Shown: one piece after another, positions 31,254 through 38,256 of the stretch
Layout of the letters: every line of letters starts with the position of its first letter
How positions within the stretch are numbered: the first letter of the stretch is position 1
Assembly (NCBI GenBank): GCA_947589185.1
Contig: CANQCK010000012.1
Location: 1-38,256 of the forward strand
Source of the DNA: an uncultured Clostridia bacterium
GTDB lineage: Bacteria > Bacillota > Clostridia > Oscillospirales > Ruminococcaceae
DNA: 38,256 bases
Direction of reading: 5' to 3'
The notes under the pieces: generated by a model
Databases searched by the model: none
What the model was told of the DNA's origin: nothing
Seen by the model: only the letters and a program-made list of their open reading frames with translations
Program-made: the position numbers and the translations under genes

Positions 31254-32468
31254 TTATATTCCAAATCCCTGATACATAGTAAACATAGGCATATAAATCG
31301 CAATAACGATAAATCCAACGAAGAGACCCAGGAATATGGTAATCAGCGGCTCCAGCATAGCAAGAGCCTGATTGGAGGCACGCATAGCTTCATCCTCATA
31401 AAACGTACCTACGGTATTCAGTGTATCTTCCAAAGAACCTGACTGCTCACCGACGCCAGCCATTTCGACCAGCATATCGGGCAAATCAGAGACATTTTCC
31501 AATGAGTTTTTAAGCGTACCGCCGGTCTCCAGTTCAGGAACACAGCGTTCCACATCTGCGGCAACACTGCGGGAATCCAGCACACGGCTGACTATCTCCA
31601 CTGCATTGCTTACAGGCAGACCTGCTGCCAGCAGGGTAGCCATAGTATTCGCCACCTGAGCGGCATTGTTCATTTTTGCGATTTTACCCAGCATAGGCAT
31701 TCGCAGACGAATGCGTGAATAGAGCAATTTACCTCGCTCTGTGCGTCCAAACAGGTAGATTGCAAAGCCTATTACGCCGCACAGTACAAGGAGCAGCGGC
31801 CAAAACCGTCTAAAGAAGTTGGAAATCGCAATCAAAATTCTAGTTGGCAGCGGAAGTTCCGCACCAAGACTGGTAAAAGACTCCAGCATATTAGGCACCA
31901 AAACCACCATAACGATTGCCACTGTAACTATAGACAGCAGGACAACGATAACAGGATAGGTCAGTGCTGAACGCACCTTCGCACGCATCTTATGCGAGCG
32001 GTCATAATAAGACCTAAGGCGCTCAAAAGAATGTTCCAGCGTACCTGATTCCTCACCGGCACGCACCGTCTCGATAAATACAGCAGGTACTTTAGAGCTG
32101 TGCTTTTCCAGACTTCTGGCAAAGCTATATCCTGCCGCCACGTCCTCTGCACAGTCTTTCAGAATACGTTTCATCAATCGGTCGGAAGTCTGTTCTGCGA
32201 CCAACTCGACCACACGGTTCATTGGCAGACCGGCACGCAGCATTATGGCGAACTGGCTTGATACCAAAGAAAGGGTCTTATCTGAGATACTCAGAGGCTC
32301 ATTAAAATTAATATGTACCTTCCGCTTTTCCGTGACAGGCGAAAGATGTTCAATTACGGGATAACTTTGCCGCAGTTCCTCAATGGCTGCATATTCGTCA
32401 TACGCCTCCACCACACCGGTATAGGATTTCCCGTCCGATGCCTGGGCACGGTATTTATAGGTATTCAA
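31254..32468 (-). CDS. pilC: Type IV pilus platform protein, PilC (GspF family)
   Basis: A 404-residue polytopic inner-membrane protein on which PilB and PilT act. It has two GspF repeats: FAIMLRAGLPMNRVVELVAE with FARSLEKHSSKVPAVFIETV and GEESGTLEHSFERL, then VANTMATLLAAGLPVSNAVE with LPDMLVEMAGVGEQSGSLED. Three membrane segments are visible (PVIVVLLSIVTVAIVMVVLV, PLLLVLCGVIGFAIYLFG and ITIFLGLFVGFIVIAIYMPM). The start is a TTG with GGAG about 10 nt upstream. It lies 17 bp after pilT. Confidence 0.93.
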   Translation of the reverse strand: MNTYKYRAQASDGKSYTGVVEAYDEYAAIEELRQSYPVIEHLSPVTEKRKVHINFNEPLSISDKTLSLVSSQFAIMLRAGLPMNRVVELVAEQTSDRLMKRILKDCAEDVAAGYSFARSLEKHSSKVPAVFIETVRAGEESGTLEHSFERLRSYYDRSHKMRAKVRSALTYPVIVVLLSIVTVAIVMVVLVPNMLESFTSLGAELPLPTRILIAISNFFRRFWPLLLVLCGVIGFAIYLFGRTERGKLLYSRIRLRMPMLGKIAKMNNAAQVANTMATLLAAGLPVSNAVEIVSRVLDSRSVAADVERCVPELETGGTLKNSLENVSDLPDMLVEMAGVGEQSGSLEDTLNTVGTFYEDEAMRASNQALAMLEPLITIFLGLFVGFIVIAIYMPMFTMYQGFGI

Positions 32469-32485
32469 TCAAATTCATCTCCGTT

Positions 32486-33544
32486 TCAAAAGTGAGTGCT
32501 GCGCTTCACATACTCAGGGTCGCGGGCAGCCTTACACGCGGTCTCCGCCGTGATTGTACGACTTCGGCAGAGTTGTATCAGGCAGTTATCCATAGTAAGC
32601 GAACCTTCTGCCGCCGATGTTGCAAGTGCCGAGACGATTTGCGGGGTCTTGCCCTCACGAATCAGGTTGCGAATGGCAGGCGTTACAATCATTAACTCAC
32701 AGGCAGCCACACGGCCTTTTTCCCTGCGAGGAAGAAGCTGTTGGCTTAAGACTGCCATCAGCGTAGTAGAAAGCTGCAGCCGAATCTGTCTCTGCCGTCC
32801 TTCGGGAAAGACGTCAACCATACGGTCGATTGCTTCGGGGGCTGAGTTGGTATGCAGTGTTGCAAAGACCAAATGACCTGTCTCTGCAGCAGTCAGAGCA
32901 GTTTCTATCGTATCCAGGTCTCTCATCTCACCTATCAGAATGACATCGGGGTCTTCACGAAGGGTAGCCCTCAAGCCATCAGCATAACAGCGTGTGTCCG
33001 TGCCGATCTCCCGCTGATTGATTATACAGCGGTCAGGCGTATAGACGTACTCGATCGGGTCTTCAAGCGTAATGATATGCGCATTCTCGGTATGATTTAT
33101 CCTATCCAGCATTGCCGCCAGCGTGGTAGACTTACCAGAACCTGTCTCGCCTGTAACAAGCACAATGCCTCGATTTAAGCTCGGAAGAGTATGTACAGCG
33201 GGAGGTAATCCCAGATTGTCCAGATTAGGTATAGTTTCTGCAAGCAGACGTATAGCAGCCGATACTGTTTCCTGCTGACGGAACAAGTTGATACGGCAGC
33301 GGATATTGCCCGGAAAAGTTCGTGCCAAATCCAGTTCACCGATGGCAGCCATAGTCTCATATTCCTCGCCTGCCAACTGACGGGCGTATTCCTCACAGTC
33401 TTTTGCGGTGAGCGGCTCTGTTCCCGGTATATCGGTGAGCCTGCCGTCAACACGCATACGCGGAGGCAGACCACAGACGAGGTGTATATCGGAACCTTTG
33501 GCCATTTTGACCTCAGTAATCAATTTATCTATTGGTAAGTTCAT
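32486..33544 (-). CDS. pilT: Type IV pilus retraction ATPase, PilT
   Basis: A 352-residue hexameric ATPase that powers pilus retraction. Walker A is GETGSGKST (about residues 130-138); the Asp box is IITLEDPIEYV; Walker B is DVILIGEMRDLDTIETAL; the His box is GHLVFATLHTN. The N-terminal KGSDIHLVCGLPPRMRVDG is the PilT PAS-like start. The usual C-terminal AIRNLIREGK motif is present (needed for retraction in other species). AAGGAGG lies 9 nt before the ATG. Its presence implies retractable fibres. Confidence 0.95.
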   Translation of the reverse strand: MNLPIDKLITEVKMAKGSDIHLVCGLPPRMRVDGRLTDIPGTEPLTAKDCEEYARQLAGEEYETMAAIGELDLARTFPGNIRCRINLFRQQETVSAAIRLLAETIPNLDNLGLPPAVHTLPSLNRGIVLVTGETGSGKSTTLAAMLDRINHTENAHIITLEDPIEYVYTPDRCIINQREIGTDTRCYADGLRATLREDPDVILIGEMRDLDTIETALTAAETGHLVFATLHTNSAPEAIDRMVDVFPEGRQRQIRLQLSTTLMAVLSQQLLPRREKGRVAACELMIVTPAIRNLIREGKTPQIVSALATSAAEGSLTMDNCLIQLCRSRTITAETACKAARDPEYVKRSTHF

Positions 33545-33588
33545 ATAAAAAACCTCCTTCAGTCTTTCTCATACTGTCGGGTACTGCG

Positions 33589-35271
33589 TTAGTCGACCGT
33601 AGTATTCAGCACACGCACAGCCTCAGAGACGGTCGTCACACCCGAAAGCACCAGTTCGGCAGCACCTTCGGTTAGCGAAGAATACTGTTTTCCTGAAATC
33701 AGTTCCATAATGCCTTCACGGTGGCGTCCTTCGCTGATAGCACGCTTGAGTTTGCGGTCCAGCATCAGTATCTCAAATACGCCGGTACGTCCGCGGTAGC
33801 CGGTATGATAACAGTTCGGGCATCCGCGTCCGCGGTAGAATTTCACGCCGGACTCCCGCTTTATGTTCAAGCTGGCAAGCTCAGCATCTGTTGGTTCATA
33901 CGCTTCCCGGCAATCGGGACAGATACAACGCACAAGTCGCTGGCTGATGATTCCGTTCAGCGATTCGGAAATAATATAAGGAGGCACTCCGATGTCCACT
34001 AGACGGTCGATAGCAGAAATGGCGTCGCCGGTATGTACAGTACTCAATACCAAATGTCCGGTCATAGCAGAACGCATAGCGATCTCCGCTGTTTCGCCGT
34101 CACGAATCTCACCAACGGCAATAATATCGGAATCCTGACGGAGTATAGCACGCAGACCGTTTGCGAAAGTCATGCCAGTCTTTTCGTTGATCTGAACCTG
34201 GTTGACGCCGTCAATGTCATACTCAACTGGATCTTCCAGAGTAACCAGATTGACTTCCTCCTCGTTCAGTGTGCGAATCATCGTGTACATCGTACTTGAT
34301 TTTCCAGAACCAGTAGGTCCCACGATGAGCACCATGCCGGAAGAATTTGCAAGCAACGCATTATAACGGTCAAGATTACTGCCCGAAAGACCAATGGCTT
34401 CAGCCGTCAAAAGCTGTGTACTTTTATCGAACAGACGCACAGCAACCATTTCGCCGTAAATAGTCGGAAGGGTAGAAAACCTCAGGTCTATGTTATTTCC
34501 TTTGACACGCACGCTGGCACGACCGTCCTGCGGGATACGCCGCTCAGTTACATTCATGCCGCCCATAACTTTCAGACGGGCAATGACGGTAGCCTGCAGC
34601 TCTTTTGGAACCGTGAGAACGGAACGGAGCATACCGTCGATTCGCATACGTACGACGAGCTCACCTGCATGCGGTTCCAGGTGAATGTCGCTAGCGTGTT
34701 CGGCAACACCGCGTTCTATTATAGAGTTGACCAACCGCACGGTAGGTGCAGTCTGGACATCTTCATCAATGTTTTCGCCGACAACTGCAATTTCCTGAGT
34801 GCCTGCCTCACCACGCATCTCCTCAATGGCACGAGTAGCACCCTCGCTGCCATAGAGAGTGGCAATAGCACGGCTTACGGCAGCGGCTGAAGCAATGCCT
34901 GCTCTTACACGCTTGCGGGTAGCAGAACGTACGTCCTCAATCGCCACATAATTCAAAGGATCAACCATAGCCAGCACAAGTTCATCCTTCACCAACCGTA
35001 CAGGCACCACATTGTACCGCTTTGCTATCGTTCGGGGCAGAACATGAGCCATCTCCATGGGAATTTGGATCTTGCTAAGATCAATAAAATCAATACCAAG
35101 CTGTATCTCCAACGTTTCAATCAGTTGCTGCTCATTGATGACACCTTCCTCAATGAGCACAGTTCCCAGACGCTTATTAGTTCCCTTCTGGGCTTCCAAA
35201 GCCTGTTGGAGCTGCTTTTCGGTGATGATCCCTGCAGAAGTGAGTACATCGCCAAGCCGCATATAAGCCAT
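33589..35271 (-). CDS. pilB: Type IV pilus extension ATPase, PilB (GspE family)
   Basis: A 560-residue ATPase that powers pilus assembly. An N-terminal MshEN-type domain (LGDVLTSAGIITEKQLQQAL and a second copy LGTVLIEEGVINEQQLIETL) is of the kind that binds cyclic di-GMP in some relatives. Then come HASDIHLEPHAGELVVRMRI, Walker A GPTGSGKSST, the Asp box VTLEDPVEYDI, Walker B DIIAVGEIRDGETAEIAM, the His box TGHLVLSTVHTGD and a zinc-binding CICPDC...CPNC. AAAGGAGG precedes the ATG. First gene of the pilus operon. Confidence 0.95.
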   Translation of the reverse strand: MAYMRLGDVLTSAGIITEKQLQQALEAQKGTNKRLGTVLIEEGVINEQQLIETLEIQLGIDFIDLSKIQIPMEMAHVLPRTIAKRYNVVPVRLVKDELVLAMVDPLNYVAIEDVRSATRKRVRAGIASAAAVSRAIATLYGSEGATRAIEEMRGEAGTQEIAVVGENIDEDVQTAPTVRLVNSIIERGVAEHASDIHLEPHAGELVVRMRIDGMLRSVLTVPKELQATVIARLKVMGGMNVTERRIPQDGRASVRVKGNNIDLRFSTLPTIYGEMVAVRLFDKSTQLLTAEAIGLSGSNLDRYNALLANSSGMVLIVGPTGSGKSSTMYTMIRTLNEEEVNLVTLEDPVEYDIDGVNQVQINEKTGMTFANGLRAILRQDSDIIAVGEIRDGETAEIAMRSAMTGHLVLSTVHTGDAISAIDRLVDIGVPPYIISESLNGIISQRLVRCICPDCREAYEPTDAELASLNIKRESGVKFYRGRGCPNCYHTGYRGRTGVFEILMLDRKLKRAISEGRHREGIMELISGKQYSSLTEGAAELVLSGVTTVSEAVRVLNTTVD

Positions 35272-35358
35272 AGTTTCTTCCTCCTTTATAGTACCAAGTT
35301 CGGCGTATAAGTTTTTTCTGTTTCGTATCTTTCCGGATTGCCTCGCTGAATATGAATT

Positions 35359-35425
35359 CCGCAGAGTTCACTATTCTTATGCTGCCGACCCAGCCAAAAA
35401 AGTTCGCAGAACTTACTGTTCTGCG
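35359..35425 (-). promoter_or_regulatory. Attenuator-like structure in the pil operon leader
   Basis: On the minus strand CGCAGAAC (35425-35418) pairs with GTTCTGCG (35412-35405) across a 5-nt loop, and six T follow 3 nt later, an intrinsic-terminator shape about 20 nt into the transcript. CGCAGA can also pair with TCTGCG in GAACTCTGCGG (35369-35359), which would break the terminator. The two exclusive pairings suggest regulated read-through; the signal is unknown. Confidence 0.5.
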
Positions 35426-35453
35426 CTTCGTTGTGACAAATTACGATACGTTT

Positions 35454-35482
35454 ATTATATAACTTTTGTTTTTCAATGTCAA
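35454..35482 (-). promoter_or_regulatory. Consensus promoter of the type IV pilus operon
   Basis: On the minus strand TTGACA (35482-35477) and TATAAT (35459-35454) are exactly 17 bp apart, a perfect SigA promoter. The transcript would start near 35447, leaving an untranslated leader of about 175 nt before pilB. Confidence 0.88.
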
Positions 35483-35727
35483 TAAAAGACCTAAAAAATT
35501 TTCTAGCAACTGTTTGATAAATATATGGAAAACATAGCTTTTTTCTCTTAATTATGATGATAAATGGTAAAACATTTTTTAAACGGCAGGATGGACGCTT
35601 AAGGGCTATGATAAATCCGCACATACATTTTTATTTGTTTAATAATTCATATTCAATTTTTACTACTAACTATTTTTATACCCATATTACTGTTACTGAT
35701 TTTTCAAATACAAATTTAACATCTATT
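35483..35727. other. AT-rich gap without a gene
   Basis: This stretch between the pilus promoter and the operator of the XRE gene is very AT-rich, holds no convincing ORF on either strand and marks a sharp drop in G+C compared with the pilus genes. Nothing else is evident. Confidence 0.5.
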
Positions 35728-35750
35728 TGAATGTTAGTCAAGTACATTCA
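35728..35750. promoter_or_regulatory. Operator-like palindrome upstream of the XRE gene at 35801
   Basis: TGAATGT (35728-35734) and ACATTCA (35744-35750) are perfect 7-bp arms 9 bp apart, about 50 bp before the start codon and upstream of an AT-rich -10 region (TATAAT at about 35760). It is a likely autoregulatory site. Confidence 0.5.
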
Positions 35751-35800
35751 TACGAATTTATAATAAAATTTTAAATATATTAAAATTTAGGGGGATTTTT

Positions 35801-36007
35801 GTGTATTATTATCAAAGAATCAGAGATGTCAGAGAAGATAATGATTTACATCAACGTCAAGTTGCACATATTCTCGGGATAACACAACAACAATACCATC
35901 TTTATGAAAGCGGTAAGCGTGAAATACCTGTTCATTTGCTTATAAAACTGGCAAAATATTATAAAGTAACTACTGACTATCTTTTAGGATTGAAGGTTCA
36001 TAAGTAA
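35801..36007 (+). CDS. XRE family helix-turn-helix regulator
   Basis: A 68-residue Cro/C1-type protein: YQRIRDVREDNDLHQRQVAH, ILGITQQQYHLYESGKREIP and LLIKLAKYYKVTTDYLLGL, the standard order of helices. It is of a different subtype from the four small regulators on the left, having the usual QxxYxxYExGxR recognition region. The GTG start has GGGGGA 5 nt upstream. It stands alone between the pilus operon promoter and a strong terminator, and could regulate the pilus operon or itself. Confidence 0.88.
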   Translation: MYYYQRIRDVREDNDLHQRQVAHILGITQQQYHLYESGKREIPVHLLIKLAKYYKVTTDYLLGLKVHK

Positions 36008-36092
36008 TATACATTGTTTAAATATTGCATTTAATAATCTGGATAGTCCCAATAGCCCAACAGATGATGAAAAATAAGTCCTATAACGCATT

Positions 36093-36134
36093 AGAAACAC
36101 CGTTACTTTAAAAAGCAGCGGTGTTTCTTTTTTT
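36093..36134 (+). terminator. Terminator after the XRE gene
   Basis: A 10-bp perfect stem AGAAACACCG/CGGTGTTTCT (36093-36102 and 36119-36128) with a 16-nt loop and a T7 run. The arm sequence is the same as in the terminator at 346-385. Confidence 0.88.
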
Positions 36135-36190
36135 AATATTAGAATTTTTATTATAGTACTGACGCACTTTTACCGTGAGATATAACGAAC

Positions 36191-36222
36191 GCCAGTGCAG
36201 GGAGTAAAATCCATGCACTGGC
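36191..36222. repeat. Inverted repeat after the HD-domain gene
   Basis: GCCAGTGCA (36191-36199) and TGCACTGGC (36214-36222) form a perfect 9-bp stem 11 bp beyond the stop of the HD-domain gene. There is no T-run on the minus strand, so it may be a weak terminator, a stability element or a protein site. Confidence 0.45.
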
Positions 36223-36232
36223 ACACATTGAT

Positions 36233-37753
36233 TTATTGCGGTGGCATCATTTTGAATTTCGAATACTTTTTGATGTAGCGAATAAACTCTAAAATATCCA
36301 TATTACTTTTAATTTCCTTATCGATATATATGTATAGGAAATTTTTGATAGATAAATTAGGGTTCATTTCTTCTAACAACGTGTTATAACTATAAATATT
36401 TCCGTTTAGCAATATTAATATTGCACTACGATCTATAGATGATAGTTTAATGGATGTCTTTATTAATTTAGCTTCTATTCCTGGTTCGTTATAAGATCTA
36501 ACATATTCCTTAAATTCTTCCGCCTCTTCCCCATCGCTTCCAGCAATTGATTTGAAATTTTCAACAGAAAAATCACCAATTTTCAAATTAAATTCTTCTT
36601 CTGGAAATAATTCTTTGAATTCAACAAAACTTTTCCATAGAGCTTTTTTCTGATTTCCTCTGTCAAATATTTCATTTACACATGGTATATCTCTATGCTT
36701 TTTCAATAGACACCATATATCGTCATCACAAAAATAATTTTGTTTAATATTTTCTGCAGAAAACAAACTCGAAATAAATTCATTGGGAGAATCAGTATTT
36801 TCTACTTGAGCGATTTCCTTTATAGAATGAGATATAAGATATGTTTCATATTGTACTTTATGATGTGAATAAATCCAAGTATACAGCAAATTTCTACAAG
36901 TAACAACATTTTGTATGACACTTAAAGCAGTTTTATTATATGCTAAGATTAGCTGTTCCTTGTTATTCTTATTTATAAAATAACATGGAGTTATTGAAGA
37001 AATCAACCGTTCCGTATCAACCTTAACATTATCATAACCAGATAATTGAGAATCCCTAGTTATATAATCCAATTTATCAACGTCAATTGCTGAGGAATTT
37101 AAAAGTTTTATAAAACAGTTTTCTAATGACTTATTAGAGTCACTATACAAAGTTCCTGTAATTGCCCGTACAATAAAGTTGTAATCTACAACAGTTTCTC
37201 TACTACAGCATAATTCTTGTAATTCAATTTTAAAACTTGTAATAGCAATGAATGCGCTAACAATTTCATGTGGACTAGGATTGGACTTAATGTAATCTTT
37301 TTTAAACTCATTATATTCTTCACTTTTAATACAAGATGATAACGCATCTTTCAATTGCCAATTTATTTTAATATCATGGTTTAATTTTTCTAATTTAAAA
37401 TATCCTTCTAATGTATGGGAGAAAGGGGAATGACCAACATCATGCAAAAGCGCAGCAAGTTGAAAATTAATTCGAAGTTTATTAAAAAGTTCATCATTAA
37501 AAAAGAACTTATTGTTTGGTAATTCTTGAAATTTATCTGTTAAAGAATCTGATATTTGCTTTGCTAGATGATATGTTCCAATAGAATGTATAAAACGATC
37601 ATGCCGTGCAGAGGGGTACAAACATCGCATACTCGTTTGCTCTATGCGACGTAATCTTTGGAATAATGGAGAATCAATTATTGTGTTAACTATATCTTTA
37701 TCTATTTTAATATATCCATGAACAGTATCTCTAATTATTTTTACATCTTTCAT
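36233..37753 (-). CDS. HD-domain phosphohydrolase (dGTPase/SAMHD1-like)
   Basis: A 506-residue protein related to deoxynucleotide triphosphohydrolases. IIRDTVHGYIKIDKDIVNTI and PLFQRLRRIEQTSMRCLYP open the domain; the metal-binding HD set is ARHDRFIHSIGTYHLA, ALLHDVGHSPFSHTLE and AIDVDKLDYITRDSQLSG. These are the YwfO/SAMHD1 type motifs. The C-terminal half (from about 270) is not recognised. The ATG at 37753 follows AAGGA; a TTG at 37786 in the same frame overlaps the upstream gene and has no ribosome binding site. The gene is markedly AT-rich. It may act in nucleotide control or in defence by draining dNTPs; the second is a guess from context. Confidence 0.85.
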   Translation of the reverse strand: MKDVKIIRDTVHGYIKIDKDIVNTIIDSPLFQRLRRIEQTSMRCLYPSARHDRFIHSIGTYHLAKQISDSLTDKFQELPNNKFFFNDELFNKLRINFQLAALLHDVGHSPFSHTLEGYFKLEKLNHDIKINWQLKDALSSCIKSEEYNEFKKDYIKSNPSPHEIVSAFIAITSFKIELQELCCSRETVVDYNFIVRAITGTLYSDSNKSLENCFIKLLNSSAIDVDKLDYITRDSQLSGYDNVKVDTERLISSITPCYFINKNNKEQLILAYNKTALSVIQNVVTCRNLLYTWIYSHHKVQYETYLISHSIKEIAQVENTDSPNEFISSLFSAENIKQNYFCDDDIWCLLKKHRDIPCVNEIFDRGNQKKALWKSFVEFKELFPEEEFNLKIGDFSVENFKSIAGSDGEEAEEFKEYVRSYNEPGIEAKLIKTSIKLSSIDRSAILILLNGNIYSYNTLLEEMNPNLSIKNFLYIYIDKEIKSNMDILEFIRYIKKYSKFKMMPPQ

Positions 37754-37775
37754 AATTAAAACATCCTTAAATGTA

Positions 37776-38090
37776 TTAAATTGCAATTAAGGCAGTCTGC
37801 ATAGTCTCCATAATAGAGCTATCTAAAACATCAACAAATCTGCTTTTTATTCTTTCCATATTATTGAGATAAAAATTGCTTAAACGCAAAATATCATTTT
37901 CGAACTTAAAATATTCCGCATATGATTCTAATACAGACATAATGGCACTTCTAGAAATATCAAGTATTAAATCAGCAGTTTGATTATAAACATTCTGCTC
38001 GAATATATTCAAATCAGAAATTGAAACACCTTCTGGTCTAAAATATAAGATGATGCCTAAAATATATTCAGTAGATATTTGTTTACACAT
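37776..38090 (-). CDS. Uncharacterised small protein paired with the HD-domain gene
   Basis: A 104-residue, mainly helical protein that I do not recognise. STEYILGIILYFRPEGVSIS followed by DLNIFEQNVYNQTADLIL could be a small DNA- or protein-binding fold. The ATG at 38090 follows TGGGGG by 8 nt. It ends 22 bp before the HD-domain start, so the two are probably one operon. It lies between a tRNA gene and the HD gene, a usual place for acquired cassettes. Confidence 0.6.
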   Translation of the reverse strand: MCKQISTEYILGIILYFRPEGVSISDLNIFEQNVYNQTADLILDISRSAIMSVLESYAEYFKFENDILRLSNFYLNNMERIKSRFVDVLDSSIMETMQTALIAI

Positions 38091-38123
38091 TTGATGAGCC
38101 CCCACTATACAGGAATTATAACA

Positions 38124-38173
38124 ACAAATCCGAACCCATCCCCAATTGAGGCGGGGTATAAGTTCGGATTTGT
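38124..38173 (-). terminator. Terminator of the tRNA-Asn transcript
   Basis: Perfect 12-bp arms ACAAATCCGAAC and GTTCGGATTTGT (38124-38135, 38162-38173) enclose a second small stem (CCCC/GGGG). It starts 7 bp after the tRNA CCA end. The T-run on the minus strand is short, so termination efficiency is uncertain. Confidence 0.75.
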
Positions 38174-38179
38174 CTTAAA

Positions 38180-38255
38180 TGGCTCCCCAAGCTGGACTTG
38201 AACCAGCGACATCGTGATTAACAGTCACGCGCTCTACCGACTGAGCTATTGAGGA
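38180..38255 (-). tRNA. tRNA-Asn (anticodon GTT)
   Basis: On the minus strand the cloverleaf is complete: acceptor TCCTCAA/TTGGGGA, D-loop AGCTCAGTCGGTAGAGC, anticodon stem CGTGA/TCACG with loop CTGTTAA (anticodon GTT), T-loop GGTTCAAGTCC, discriminator G and encoded CCA (38182-38180). Confidence 0.96.
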
Positions 38256-38256
38256 A

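Noticed and set aside
35290-35447. Cyclic di-GMP riboswitch in the pil leader
   Set aside because: The conserved cores of the known classes were not seen; only a terminator-like stem and a competing segment are supported.
35286-35624. Minus-strand ORF of 112 codons upstream of pilB
   Set aside because: It runs through the consensus promoter and the attenuator hairpin, has no ribosome binding site and no recognisable protein features.
36008-36070. Possible coding relic (reading as LDSPNSPTDDEK) after the XRE gene
   Set aside because: Too short, no start, and in a different frame from the XRE gene after its stop codon.

Overview
The window reads as chromosome of a low-GC, spore-forming, Gram-positive anaerobe of the Clostridia, probably Ruminococcus or a neighbouring Oscillospiraceae genus. 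The grounds are a GerW/YtfJ sporulation-type protein, the scpA-scpB pair, a DacF-type D,D-carboxypeptidase, strong AGGAGG ribosome binding sites, a soluble transcarboxylase-like gene set and a type IV pilus locus of monoderm type (no secretin). The genus is inferred, not proven.

Layout. (1) 1-480: the end of a ribbon-helix-helix gene, then a compact type I toxin-antitoxin candidate: a 29-residue membrane peptide (234-323) with a consensus promoter, and a second consensus promoter facing it from the other strand. (2) 524-5427: C4/C3 metabolism. A malic enzyme and a small TSCPD protein face a three-gene set (5S-like carboxyltransferase, biotin carrier, 12S-like carboxyltransferase) that together would make a transcarboxylase or soluble decarboxylase. 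(3) 5523-7671 and 11588-12328: a patchwork of very small regulator modules. Each has an XRE or ribbon-helix-helix gene on the minus strand, its own palindromic operator, and a divergent plus-strand small ORF behind a shared GGAAGT leader; two of these ORFs are intact paralogues and three are 5' remnants. (4) 7672-8193: hairpin cassettes and long direct repeats. (5) 8189-14312, minus strand: housekeeping genes rluB, dacF-like, ytfJ/gerW, a DUF2953 protein, scpB, scpA and a site-2 protease.

(6) 14688-35271, all minus strand, is a complete type IV pilus locus transcribed right to left: pilB, pilT, pilC, three pilins, pilD, pilM, pilN, pilO, then a 3154-residue protein with a pilin N terminus and GLUG-type repeats, then PilX-, PilV- and PilW-like minor pilins. 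It has a perfect consensus promoter and an attenuator-like leader at its head and a strong terminator at its tail, and its codon and base use look richer in G+C than both flanks. The giant modular pilin is the most striking thing here: it looks like an adhesin grafted directly on a minor pilin and would be displayed by the PilVWX-like tip set. (7) 35801-38256: another small XRE gene with a palindromic operator, an AT-rich HD-domain phosphohydrolase with a small uncharacterised partner, and a tRNA-Asn gene with a long terminator hairpin.

All calls come from reading the sequence; no database search was run. Family names rest on recognised motifs, while roles of the small regulator modules, the antisense RNA and the giant pilin are inferences.
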